NCBI GenBank assembly: GCA_038736355.1
Contig: JAVYML010000003.1
Coordinates: 86,093 to 150,092, forward strand
DNA: 64,000 bases
Source: Candidatus Hadarchaeales archaeon
Lineage (GTDB): Archaea; Hadarchaeota; Hadarchaeia; Hadarchaeales; WYZ-LMO6
Reading direction: 5' to 3'
The number at the start of each line of letters is the position of its first letter. Within the stretch, counting starts at the first letter, position 1. Shown in pieces: positions 15,259 through 23,572 of this stretch. The notes below the pieces were generated by a model. That model was not told where the DNA came from. It ran no database searches and worked only from the letters and a program-made list of their open reading frames with translations. The translations under genes were made by a program, and so were the position numbers.

Positions 15259-16424
15259 AGGGAAGGTTCGGTAGATTCGGGGGGAGGTACGTGAGCGAGG
15301 TCCTCGTGCAGGCATTGGAGGAGTTGGAGGAGGCCTTCGAAAGGATTTATCCTACCCAAGAGTTTCAGAGGGAACTCAACCTTCTCCTCAGAGACTATGC
15401 CGGTCGTCCGACCCCCCTTTATCATGCAAGGGGGTTGAGCGAGCTCACGGGATGCAAGATCTACCTGAAGAGGGAGGATCTGGTCACGGGAGGTTCGCAC
15501 AAACTCAACAACTGTTTGGGGCAGGCCCTCTTGGCCAAAAGGATGGGAAAAACCAGGCTCATCACGGAAACGGCGGCTGGGCAGCACGGTCTGGCAACGG
15601 CCATGGCGGGAAACGTGGTAGGGATGGAAGTCGAAGTCTTCATGGGAGTAAAGGACATGGAAAGACAGGCGAGTAATGTAAAGCGTATGCGTTTGTTGGG
15701 CGCTAAGGTAACTCCCGTGAGCACGGGTTCTGGAGTACTCAAGGATGCTGTTTCCGATACCCTGAGGGAGTGGGCAAGGTGTACCAGAACCACCCATTAC
15801 CTCATGGGTTCCACGGTTGGACCCCATCCCTTTCCGGAAATTGTGGCAACCTTCCAAAGCGTGATAGGGAAGGAGCTGAGGGAACAGATCCTGGAAAGGG
15901 AGGGAAGACTACCCGATGCCATCGTAGCTTGTGGGAGTGGAGGTAGCAATGCCCTGGGAGCCTTTAGGGCTTTCCTCCAAGACGAGGGGGTGAGGCTCTA
16001 CTTCGTGGAGGGTGGAGGAGAGAGTCTTGAAGCCGAAAACAGTGCTGCCGCCTTCCAATTGGGCAGGCCTGGAGTGCTTCATGGGGCCCTCATGCAACTC
16101 CTCCAAGACGAGTATGGACAGGTCAAACCTTCCAAGACGAGGGCCGCCGGCCTTAACTATCCTGGGAGGGGACCGGAGATTTCCCATCTCTGTGAAATAG
16201 GCCGAGTGAAAGCATGTTATGCCTTCGACAGGGAGGTCTTTGAGGCCGTGAGGATTACCTGTAAAGCCGAGGGGCTTCTCCCCGCCCTCGAGACCGCCCA
16301 CGCCTTGGCGTACGTTTTGAACCATCCGGAAGAATTCTCGAGGGGGGAAGTGGTGGTGATAAACTTCTCTGGGAGAGGGGATAAGGACCTAGAAGTAATC
16401 ATGAGGTATTTCTATGGAGATTGA
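15255..16424 (+). CDS. trpB: Tryptophan synthase beta chain (TrpB1 type)
   Basis: Joins indole and serine with PLP. The 389-residue protein starts with a TTG at 15255 that overlaps the trpC stop. The PLP lysine is in GGSHKLNN, the ammonium-loop segment is ETAAGQHG, the phosphate-binding glycine loop is CGSGGSNALG, and SGRGDKD near the C terminus is the family end motif. It lies next to trpA and lacks the extra N-terminal region of TrpB2, so it is the TrpB1 partner of the alpha subunit. Confidence 0.97.
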   Translation: MKGRFGRFGGRYVSEVLVQALEELEEAFERIYPTQEFQRELNLLLRDYAGRPTPLYHARGLSELTGCKIYLKREDLVTGGSHKLNNCLGQALLAKRMGKTRLITETAAGQHGLATAMAGNVVGMEVEVFMGVKDMERQASNVKRMRLLGAKVTPVSTGSGVLKDAVSDTLREWARCTRTTHYLMGSTVGPHPFPEIVATFQSVIGKELREQILEREGRLPDAIVACGSGGSNALGAFRAFLQDEGVRLYFVEGGGESLEAENSAAAFQLGRPGVLHGALMQLLQDEYGQVKPSKTRAAGLNYPGRGPEISHLCEIGRVKACYAFDREVFEAVRITCKAEGLLPALETAHALAYVLNHPEEFSRGEVVVINFSGRGDKDLEVIMRYFYGD

Positions 16425-17217
16425 GGAGAAGTTCGAGGAACTCAGGAAGAGGGGAGAGGGGGCCCTCATGCCCCATGTTTACTTCGGGGATCCCTCTCCC
16501 GAATTCTCCTTCAAGCTCATTCATACTTTGGTGGAAAGCGGAGCGGACTTGCTAGAGTTGGGTATACCTTTTTCCGATCCCATTGCCGACGGTCCAACCT
16601 TCATAGCTGCTTGCGAGAGGGCTCTTTCCTCCGGAGTCACCCCTCCGAAGTGTCTCGAAGCCATTAGGGAATTGAGGGAAGAGGGTTTGCATCTTCCTAT
16701 CTTACTCACCACCTATTACAACCTCATCTTTTCGAAGGGGCTGGAAGAGTTTTGCGAAGAGGCAAAAAAGGCAGGGGTTCAGGGGCTCATCGTTCCAGAC
16801 CTTCCCGTGGAGGAAGCTGGGGAGTTGCTGCGCGTGACGAGGAAAAAGGGTCTCCACCTCATCCTTCAGGTGGCGCCCACTACCAGTCAGAAGAGGTTGG
16901 AAAGGATAGTGGTGGAGGCCTCGGGTTTCCTCTACCTCATAGGGGTGGAAGGAGTAACGGGTGCTAGGGAGGAGCTGGCATCTTCCACGCTAGAGCTGGT
17001 GGGAAGGGTGAGAGGACTCACCTCCCTTCCCCTCCTAGTGGGTTTTGGGATTTCCCACCCGGATCATGTGAGGGTCCTCAGGAGGAGCGGAGCCGATGGA
17101 TGTGTGGTGGGAAGTGCCATAGCCAGGCTCTATTCGGAAAGGCTGGAGGAACCGGAAAAGACCCTTCCCGCCATTTCCCGGTTCGTGAGATCCCTGAAAG
17201 AGGCCACGAAGGAATAA
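16414..17217 (+). CDS. trpA: Tryptophan synthase alpha chain
   Basis: Cleaves indole glycerol phosphate and passes indole to TrpB. A 267-residue TIM barrel with LLELGIPFSDPIADGP, which holds the catalytic Glu and the second catalytic Asp, a GLIVPDLPVEEA segment at strand 4, and GFGISHPDHV plus VVGSAIARL at the phosphate site. The start lies 11 bases inside trpB. Twenty-four bases separate its stop from trpF, the only real gap in the operon. Confidence 0.97.
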   Translation: MEIEEKFEELRKRGEGALMPHVYFGDPSPEFSFKLIHTLVESGADLLELGIPFSDPIADGPTFIAACERALSSGVTPPKCLEAIRELREEGLHLPILLTTYYNLIFSKGLEEFCEEAKKAGVQGLIVPDLPVEEAGELLRVTRKKGLHLILQVAPTTSQKRLERIVVEASGFLYLIGVEGVTGAREELASSTLELVGRVRGLTSLPLLVGFGISHPDHVRVLRRSGADGCVVGSAIARLYSERLEEPEKTLPAISRFVRSLKEATKE

Positions 17218-17241
17218 ACCTTCAGCCGTGGAAGAAAGGAG

Positions 17242-17874
17242 ATGGCCGTGCTGATAAAGATGTGTGGGTTTACCAGGGAGGAGGATGTGGAAAAGGCATG
17301 CGAGTTGGGGGTGGAGCTGGTAGGGGTAATCCTAGTCCCTGGTTCTCCTAGGAGGGTTTCCCTGGAAAGGGCGAAGGAGCTCTTCGAGAGGGTAAGGGGG
17401 AGGGCTAAGACGGTGGCGGTGCTGAGACCCAAGAGACCCGAAGAGATTTGGGAGGTCCATCGAAAATTGGGTCCGGAAATTATGCAGGTGAACCCCCTCT
17501 TTCCCCTGCACGAGTTGGAGAGGAAGGGAGGGGGGGAACTCATGATCACCGTTTCCGTTCCCCCCCATCCTGGGGAGGAACTCTGGAAGAAGGCGAGGGA
17601 AGCGGAGGAAAGGGGGGACTATGTCCTCCTCGATACCGAGGGACCCCTTGGAGGAGGAACGGGAGAAACCCACGATTGGTCGGTGAGTAGGAGGATAAGG
17701 GAAGTTCTCAGAAAGCCCGTATTTTTGGCGGGAGGTCTCCATGCCCGTAACGTGAGAAGGGCTATAGAAGAGGTGAGACCGGACGGTGTGGACGTTTCCA
17801 GCGGAATAGAGGTCTCTCCAGGAATAAAGGACGCAAGGCTCATGAGGGAGTTCGTGGAAGCCGTGAGGGCTTAG
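17242..17874 (+). CDS. trpF: Phosphoribosylanthranilate isomerase
   Basis: Amadori rearrangement of PRA to CdRP. A 210-residue barrel with KMCGFTREEDVEKA (catalytic Cys, with Gly-Phe in place of the more common Gly-Ile/Leu), LLDTEGPLGGGTGETHDW (catalytic Asp and the loop), LAGGLHARNV and GVDVSSGIE at the phosphate site. AGAAAGGAG precedes the ATG at 17242. Last gene of the trp operon. With it every step from chorismate to tryptophan is covered here. Confidence 0.96.
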   Translation: MAVLIKMCGFTREEDVEKACELGVELVGVILVPGSPRRVSLERAKELFERVRGRAKTVAVLRPKRPEEIWEVHRKLGPEIMQVNPLFPLHELERKGGGELMITVSVPPHPGEELWKKAREAEERGDYVLLDTEGPLGGGTGETHDWSVSRRIREVLRKPVFLAGGLHARNVRRAIEEVRPDGVDVSSGIEVSPGIKDARLMREFVEAVRA

Positions 17875-17906
17875 TCCTTTTTTATAGCCTTCTGAGGAGT
17901 TTATTG

Positions 17907-19256
17907 ATGCCAAAGCTCTTCGGAACCTTCGGGGTGAGGGGAATAGCCAACTTGGAGCTCACTCCGGAGCTCGCTTATAAGTTGGCTTTGGCCCTGGCCA
18001 CCCACTTGGGAAATCAGGGTGAAGTGGTGGTGGGGAGGGATAACCGTACCTCCTCGGAGATGTTGGAGCAAGCGGTGATTGCAGGGCTAACGGCTGGAGG
18101 ATGCAAGGTTTTGGACCTCGGTCTGGTCCCGACTCCCGTGCTTTCCTTTGGAGTGAAATACTTCGGAGGCTCTGCAGGGGTGATGATCACGGCCTCCCAC
18201 AATCCACCCGAGTACAATGGGGTGAAGTTCTGGGAAGCGGATGGAAGCGGTTTCTCGAGGGAAAGGGAGGAAGAAATAGAAAAGTTGCTGGAGGGGGGAG
18301 AACTCAAGAAGGTGGGGTGGAAGGAGATAGGGAGGGTGGAAAGAGTCGATGCCCTGGAGCCCTATAGGGAGGAGGTACTGAAGAGGGTGAAGGTTCGGGA
18401 AAGACTGAAAGTGGTGGTGGACTGTGGGAATGCGGTGGGATCTTTGGTGGTTCCGCAACTCCTTTCCGACTTGGGTATGCAGGTGGTCTCGTTGAACGAT
18501 TATCTGGATGGTACCTATCCCTCCAGAAAACTCGAGCCCCTCCCCGAAAATCTCACCCTTCTTTCCCGCACGGTCTCTTCCTGCGGGGCGGATCTGGGCA
18601 TAGCTTTGGATGGGGATGCCGATCGCTCGGTGGTGGCCGATGAAACGGGAAGAGTATTGATGGGTGACAGGGTCTTCGCCCTTGTGGCCAGACACTATCT
18701 CAGGGGAAGGAAGAGGCCGAGGATCATCACCCCGGTGGCTACGAGCTCCGTGATAGACGATGTGGCGAGGGAGCTGGGGGGAGAGGTGATACGTACAAGG
18801 GTGGGGGAACCGGAAATCGTGGGAGAGTTCAAGAGAAGGGGGGGAGATCTGGGTGGCGAGGAGAATGGAGGGGTAATGTTTTTCGACTGGTCCATGTGCA
18901 GGGAAGGCATCTTCACTTCCCTCAAGTTCTTGGAAGCCTTGGCGGAAAGTGGAAAGAAGACCTCGGAATTCGATGCCACCCTCCCCCTCTATTTCCAAGT
19001 GAAGGAGAGGGTTCCATGCCCGAACGAATTGAAAGCTAAGGTAATGGAAGAATTGGAAAGGGAATTTTCCTCCTATCCCCTTGACCGAACGGATGGGGTG
19101 AAGGTCTTAATGGAAGATGGATGGTTGCTCCTCAGGCCTTCGGGCACGGAACCCATCTTCAGGTGTTTCGCGGAGGCTAGGACGGAAAGAAGGGCCAAAC
19201 AATTGGCGGAGCTGGGTCTCAGGAAGTTAAAAGAAGTGATGGGAAGGATGGGATGA
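17907..19256 (+). CDS. Phosphohexomutase (phosphoglucosamine/phosphomannomutase)
   Basis: An alpha-D-phosphohexomutase of 449 residues. It has the phosphoserine loop TASHNP with Ser97, the metal loop DGDADRS around 235, a sugar-binding GEENGGV-type segment and RPSGTEPIFRCFAEA at the phosphate site. Archaeal members act as phosphoglucosamine mutase or phosphomannomutase/phosphoglucomutase; the sequence alone does not decide. The ATG at 17907, 7 bases after GAGGAG, is preferred to the TTG one codon earlier. Its 3' end overlaps the convergent MetE-like gene by 30 bases. Confidence 0.9.
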   Translation: MPKLFGTFGVRGIANLELTPELAYKLALALATHLGNQGEVVVGRDNRTSSEMLEQAVIAGLTAGGCKVLDLGLVPTPVLSFGVKYFGGSAGVMITASHNPPEYNGVKFWEADGSGFSREREEEIEKLLEGGELKKVGWKEIGRVERVDALEPYREEVLKRVKVRERLKVVVDCGNAVGSLVVPQLLSDLGMQVVSLNDYLDGTYPSRKLEPLPENLTLLSRTVSSCGADLGIALDGDADRSVVADETGRVLMGDRVFALVARHYLRGRKRPRIITPVATSSVIDDVARELGGEVIRTRVGEPEIVGEFKRRGGDLGGEENGGVMFFDWSMCREGIFTSLKFLEALAESGKKTSEFDATLPLYFQVKERVPCPNELKAKVMEELEREFSSYPLDRTDGVKVLMEDGWLLLRPSGTEPIFRCFAEARTERRAKQLAELGLRKLKEVMGRMG

Positions 19257-20312
19257 TACTTCCCTTACCGCCTTTCCCGTTCTTCTCAGACATTCCAGTG
19301 CGCTTTCGTAGGTGGGAAAGCCCCTGAGCCCGCACTCCGGTCCAGCGTAGGCTATTCTTTCCTTCCCGAACCTCTCCAATACTTTCTCGAGCCTGAGTTT
19401 CATCTCCTCCACTCCTTCCAAGTATTCTTCGGCCCTTTCCTTCCCCTCTTTGATCCTTTTCCAGATTTCTCCCACCCTTTCCCCAGTTCCCACCTTCTGG
19501 ATCAGAAGCCCATCGAAGTCCGTTTTGGCGATGCTCACCTTCAGCACCTTATCCCTTTCCTCCAAGAGGCGCAAGGTCTCTGGGGAGGAATAGAGGGGAT
19601 CCCCCACATGGGATTCCACGGCGTTGAGGTTCTCCAGTTCCCAGAAGAGTCCATCGGAAGTGTTGTGGAGGTGGAGGAGGGTCTTCACGCCCTTTCTTCT
19701 AGCTGCTCCCAAAACCTCTTCCCAAGCTTTAAGCAGGACCTCCCTCCCTTCCGCTCCCTTGTCCAGTCTCGGGTCATCCACCCCAAAGATGGGTTCATCC
19801 AGCGAAAGGAGTTCCACCCTTAACCCTTTTGTCTTCGGGAGGTTGTTGGAAACGAGTTTGGATAGGGGTTTGGAGAGAAGGGTGAAGAGACTTTCGTCCC
19901 ATCCTGGGAAGAGGGAGGCCAGGGTATAGGGACCCGTCACGCAAACCTTCATCTTCACCCCTCCCCTTTCCTCCATCCTATCCGAATGCTCTAGGAGCAC
20001 CCTGATCTCAGGAAGAACCTCTTCACCCTGTTTCACCGAAGGTTCTTCTTCCAGAAGGTATCCCTCCCCCTTTCTCCTCACCCCTTTCATGCTTTCGAGG
20101 AAGCTCGTGATCATGTCGGAGAACTGGGGATAGTTGGGGAGGGTGAGCCCACACTCGAGTTTGTCCAAAAAGGAGGAGAGTACTATTTTTTCAAAATATT
20201 CTGCCTCGGGCCCCTTTTTCCCCTTTAGGTATTCCCTCCTTCCCCTTTCCAGTCTTTCCTCATCCCCGGGAGGAGGTAGACTCCCCACATCGCAGATTTC
20301 TATAGGATCCAC
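19227..20312 (-). CDS. MetE-like methyltransferase (UROD/MetE superfamily)
   Basis: A 361-residue protein resembling the catalytic half of cobalamin-independent methionine synthase (archaeal core-MetE). It begins near DVGSLPPP, has a barrel with LLSLDEPIFG, and ends with GPECGLRGFPTYESA, the region of the C-terminal zinc cysteine. The expected H-x-C zinc pair reads LLHLHN, with His in place of Cys if aligned correctly. The GTG at 20312, after GGGGGGAGAAG, is chosen as start; it overlaps the radical SAM gene by 13 bases. An ATG at 20372 is an alternative. Substrate unknown. Confidence 0.7.
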   Translation of the reverse strand: MDPIEICDVGSLPPPGDEERLERGRREYLKGKKGPEAEYFEKIVLSSFLDKLECGLTLPNYPQFSDMITSFLESMKGVRRKGEGYLLEEEPSVKQGEEVLPEIRVLLEHSDRMEERGGVKMKVCVTGPYTLASLFPGWDESLFTLLSKPLSKLVSNNLPKTKGLRVELLSLDEPIFGVDDPRLDKGAEGREVLLKAWEEVLGAARRKGVKTLLHLHNTSDGLFWELENLNAVESHVGDPLYSSPETLRLLEERDKVLKVSIAKTDFDGLLIQKVGTGERVGEIWKRIKEGKERAEEYLEGVEEMKLRLEKVLERFGKERIAYAGPECGLRGFPTYESALECLRRTGKAVREVSSHPSHHFF

Positions 20313-21340
20313 CAGCTTCTCCCCCCCTCGAACTTTCCAACCATCCTTATCCTTCTCCCGCACTTCGGACATTTCCCGTTCTTTAGTTTGTAATCCAAAA
20401 CGGAGAAACCCTCCCTTTTCACCAGAAGTTCCCCGCATGAAGGACAGAGGGTATCTTCTGCCCCTTCCAAAGCCACATTCCCAAGGTATACGAACTCTAT
20501 TCCCTCTTCCTTGGCTATTCTCTTGGCCCTCTCGAGGGTGGAGAGCGGGGTGGAGGGTTTTCCCTTCAACTTGTAGTGAGGAAAGAACCTGCTGAAGTGC
20601 ACGGGGATGTCGGGGGAAAGTTTTTCCCTCACCCACCTGCAGAACTCCCTTATTTCCTCCGGATCATCGTTCTCTCCCGGGATGAGAAGGTAGGTCACCT
20701 CCAAATGTTTCCCCTTCCTCACCAGCCACTCACAGCTTTCTAAGACAGGCTTTAAGCTGGGAACACCCGGAAACTTGCGGTAAAACCTGTCCGTAAAGGC
20801 TTTCACGTCTACATTGGCGGCATCCAAGTAGGGGGAGAGTTTTTCCCAAGCTGGGAGGTTCAAATAACCATTGGTCACCATCACCGTGTAAAGGCCCTCC
20901 TTCTTCGCCAATTTGGAGACATCGTAGCAGTATTCCCACCAAATCGAGGGTTCGTTATAGGTGAAAGCTATGCCGGAACACTCGGTTTCTTTGGCTCCTT
21001 CCACCGCTTCCTCGGGTGCAAGTTCTCTGGTGTAGACCTCTCCCAGTCTAGATTGGGAAAGCTCCCAGTTCTGGCAGAAGTCACATTTAAAGTTACATCC
21101 CACACTGGAAAGGGAAAAAACGAGGGATCCCGGCCAGAAGTGGTGTAAGGGTTTCTTTTCGATGGGATCTGGATTGGCTGCGGTCACGGTACCATAGATG
21201 AGGGTATAAAGTTTTCCTCCCTCGTTCTTCCTCGCCCCGCAGAAACCCGTTTTCCCTTCCGGGATGGAGCAGAGTCGGGGGCAGAGGAGGCACCTTATCC
21301 CCTCTTCCGTAGATTCCCAGAATTCAGCCTGTTTTTTCAT
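20300..21340 (-). CDS. amrS: AmmeMemoRadiSam system radical SAM enzyme
   Basis: A 346-residue radical SAM protein of the AmrS family. The cluster motif is C82-x3-C86-x2-C89 (GCNFKCDFCQNW). Four more cysteines lie at 17-34 (CLLCPRLC, FCGARKN), and a C-terminal zinc ribbon has CPSC and CPKC. The family is defined by co-occurrence with Memo and AMMECR1 proteins; neither is in this window. It is co-transcribed with the overlapping MetE-like gene. Its reaction is not established. Confidence 0.88.
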   Translation of the reverse strand: MKKQAEFWESTEEGIRCLLCPRLCSIPEGKTGFCGARKNEGGKLYTLIYGTVTAANPDPIEKKPLHHFWPGSLVFSLSSVGCNFKCDFCQNWELSQSRLGEVYTRELAPEEAVEGAKETECSGIAFTYNEPSIWWEYCYDVSKLAKKEGLYTVMVTNGYLNLPAWEKLSPYLDAANVDVKAFTDRFYRKFPGVPSLKPVLESCEWLVRKGKHLEVTYLLIPGENDDPEEIREFCRWVREKLSPDIPVHFSRFFPHYKLKGKPSTPLSTLERAKRIAKEEGIEFVYLGNVALEGAEDTLCPSCGELLVKREGFSVLDYKLKNGKCPKCGRRIRMVGKFEGGRSWWIL

Positions 21341-21420
21341 CTTTCTATTATGGAGGGCAAACTTTTAGACCTGACCAAGAGTCGCAAACTATTATTAGAA
21401 GAAAAGGAGGAAGAAAAAGG

Positions 21421-21927
21421 ATGGAAGAAGCCAAGAAAGAAATGGAAAAATATCTGGAAAAGAATTGGAGAAAAGCCTTTGAAATGTGGTTTTGTTGTAT
21501 GCTCCAAATGGGTAAGAAGGTGGAAGAGGTAATACCGAGGGACATAAGAACGGGTCTCCCCTATTCCCTCCTCTACGAAATAGGTGTGGGTTGTGGAAAG
21601 AAAGCGGGAAGATGGATGATGGAGGAATTCAAGCTTGAGGGAAAGGACATAAGGGAGAAGGTGAAGTATTCGAACGCTTTTTTCGAGTGCAGCGGGGTTG
21701 GGGAGATCGAGTTCTTCAAGGAAGGGGAGAAAAGAATTTTCAGGTTCAAGGGGGGCTCCTTCATTGCCAAAAGGCTGAAGACGGGAATGAAGACTTGCCA
21801 CTATTTGGCAGGTTTCATAGCAGGAGTGACGGAGGTTTTTGTGGGAAGAAAGTTCAAGGTAGAGGAAATAAGGTGTGTTTCCCAGGGAGACAAGCACTGC
21901 GACTTCTGGGTCTTTCCTAAACCTTAA
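21421..21927 (+). CDS. V4R-domain protein
   Basis: A 168-residue protein with a V4R (4-vinyl reductase) ligand-binding domain. The diagnostic C-terminal half reads CHYLAGFIAGVTEVF, then VEEIRCVSQGDKHCDFWV, with the conserved Cys residues thought to bind metal. The N-terminal 40 residues are a charged amphipathic helix with two adjacent cysteines. V4R domains act as small-molecule sensors or in tetrapyrrole and hydrocarbon metabolism; nothing here tells the ligand. It stands alone, divergent from amrS and just upstream of gatC. Confidence 0.8.
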   Translation: MEEAKKEMEKYLEKNWRKAFEMWFCCMLQMGKKVEEVIPRDIRTGLPYSLLYEIGVGCGKKAGRWMMEEFKLEGKDIREKVKYSNAFFECSGVGEIEFFKEGEKRIFRFKGGSFIAKRLKTGMKTCHYLAGFIAGVTEVFVGRKFKVEEIRCVSQGDKHCDFWVFPKP

Positions 21928-21947
21928 GTCATTACTAGGTGTTAGTT

Positions 21948-22214
21948 TTGCACGTGGTGAAGGGAGAAGACTGGAGAAAAGAAGTGGAGAAAAGTGCCGA
22001 AGAGATTTTGGAGGCCCTCTCGAAGAGCCTTGAGGCTCTCCCCGCGGAAGAGGAGACATACTACTTGAAGGAACTTTCCAGACCACTCAGGGAGGATGGT
22101 GTTCCTTCCCCGGAGGGGGAAAGAAAGGCCTTCAGGAAGAGATTCCTTTCCCTAGCACCTTCCGTGGACGAGGAGGGAAACCTGAGGACAGAGGCCGCAG
22201 GATGGACACGCTGA
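21948..22214 (+). CDS. gatC: Asp-tRNA(Asn)/Glu-tRNA(Gln) amidotransferase subunit C
   Basis: An 88-residue archaeal GatC-like protein that clamps GatA to GatB. It has a helical N-terminal half (EKSAEEILEALSKSLEALP), then ETYYLKEL, a proline-glycine loop with REDG, and the ending RFLSLAPSVDEEGNLRTEA seen in archaeal GatC. The TTG at 21948, 6 bases after AGGTG, is chosen; GTG codons at 21939, 21954 and 21957 are alternatives. It overlaps gatA by 13 bases and is the first gene of gatCAB. Confidence 0.82.
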   Translation: MHVVKGEDWRKEVEKSAEEILEALSKSLEALPAEEETYYLKELSRPLREDGVPSPEGERKAFRKRFLSLAPSVDEEGNLRTEAAGWTR

Positions 22215-23572
22215 AGAAACTGGAAGCTCTGAAAAGGGGGGAACTCTCTGCGGTGGAAAACTTGGAGTACTTTTTGGAGCGTATAGAGAGGCTGAATCCA
22301 AAGCTTAACGCCTTTCTCCAACTGAACCCCAAGGCCAGGGAAGAGGCGGAGGAAGTGGATAGGAGGATCAGAAAGGGGGAGGGGGGGAGGCTTTCGGGGC
22401 TGGTGGTGGCCGTCAAATCCAACATCAACGTGTTGGGCTTGAAAGCCACCTGTGCTTCGAGAACGCTGGAGGATTATGTTTCTACCTACGATGCCGAGGT
22501 CATCACGAGGATAAGGAGGGAGGGGGGCATAGTGGTGGGAATGACCAACATGGACGAGTTTGCATGCGGTTCCAGCGGGGAAAACAGTGCCTTCGGTCCT
22601 ACAGAAAATCCGGCTGCTCCGGGATATATTCCGGGAGGATCCAGTAGCGGGAGTGCAGCGGCGGTGGCAGCAGGGCTCTGCGATTTGGCCCTAGGGACGG
22701 ATACGGGCGGGTCCATCAGGAATCCCGCCAGCCATTGTGGGGTGGCAGGATTGAAGCCCACCTATGGGTTGGTTCCGAGGCATGGTCTCATAGATTTGGG
22801 GATGAGCCTAGACCAGATAGGTCCCCTCGCTCCCGATGTTCACGGTCTTTCCCTCCTCATGGAATGCATAGCCGGTTTGAACCCCAAAGAAGGAGTGATG
22901 TTGGAGGTGGAGAGGGTCTCCTATGGGGATCTTGAAAGGGGTGTGGAGGGGATGCGCGTGGGCATATGCCCTCAGTTTTTCGCCCTCACCGATCCACGCA
23001 TCAACGAAGTGATCGAGAGGAGGATAGAAGAACTCCGAGACTTGGGGGCGAAGGTGGAGGAGGTCTCCATACCACATCTGGAGCACGCTCTTTCCGCCTA
23101 CTACCTCATCGTCTCCGTGGAGTTTTTCTCGGCCACCCGTAGGTTCGATGGAAGGAAGTACGGCAAGCGTATCGAAGAGGTTTGCGGGGAGGAAGTGCTC
23201 AGGAGGATAGCTATAGGAAGTTACATAAGTAGGAAAGAATATCGGGGGAAATATTATCAAAGGGCCCTGCAGCTCAGGACCCTCATAAGGAAGGAGTTCT
23301 CCTCGGCCTTTGAAAAAGTAGAAGTGCTGGTGGGACCTACCGTGCCCAAACTTCCCCACAGGTTGGGACAGAAGCTTTCTCCTCTAGAGATGTATGCCTA
23401 TGACTACCTCACCGTTCCAGCCAACTTGGCAGGCATTTGCGCAGGAGTGGTGAGGGGAGGAGAAGTGGATGGGATTCCGGTGGGAATCCAAGTTCAGGGT
23501 CCACCCTTAGGCGAGGAGAAGGTCCTGAGGGTGATGAGGGCCCTGGAAGTGATGGGATGCAGACAAAGATAG
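22202..23572 (+). CDS. gatA: Asp-tRNA(Asn)/Glu-tRNA(Gln) amidotransferase subunit A
   Basis: The amidase that frees ammonia from glutamine or asparagine for GatB. At 456 residues, it shows the amidase triad: Lys72 in AVKSNI, a serine of GGSSSGS (147-149), and Ser171 in TGGSIRNPAS. The C-terminal part ends near a PVGIQVQGPPLGE segment. The start overlaps gatC and the stop overlaps gatB by 16 bases. In archaea GatCAB usually makes Asn-tRNA(Asn), while GatDE handles Gln-tRNA(Gln). Confidence 0.96.
   Translation: MDTLKKLEALKRGELSAVENLEYFLERIERLNPKLNAFLQLNPKAREEAEEVDRRIRKGEGGRLSGLVVAVKSNINVLGLKATCASRTLEDYVSTYDAEVITRIRREGGIVVGMTNMDEFACGSSGENSAFGPTENPAAPGYIPGGSSSGSAAAVAAGLCDLALGTDTGGSIRNPASHCGVAGLKPTYGLVPRHGLIDLGMSLDQIGPLAPDVHGLSLLMECIAGLNPKEGVMLEVERVSYGDLERGVEGMRVGICPQFFALTDPRINEVIERRIEELRDLGAKVEEVSIPHLEHALSAYYLIVSVEFFSATRRFDGRKYGKRIEEVCGEEVLRRIAIGSYISRKEYRGKYYQRALQLRTLIRKEFSSAFEKVEVLVGPTVPKLPHRLGQKLSPLEMYAYDYLTVPANLAGICAGVVRGGEVDGIPVGIQVQGPPLGEEKVLRVMRALEVMGCRQR

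Noticed and set aside
14847-15857. A 336-codon open frame on the minus strand
   Set aside because: It lies wholly antisense to trpC and trpB, which have all their catalytic motifs; the frame is a by-product of purine-rich codons.
18087-18998. A 303-codon minus-strand frame
   Set aside because: Antisense to the phosphohexomutase, whose motifs are complete.
19257-20636. A longer, 469-residue MetE-like protein
   Set aside because: The first 100 residues are the shadow of the radical SAM gene's C-terminal zinc ribbon in another frame.
23437-23556. A 40-residue N-terminal extension of GatB
   Set aside because: It lies inside gatA and is Gly/Ser/Arg-rich; GatB homologues begin at the MQTKIGFEVHLQL start.
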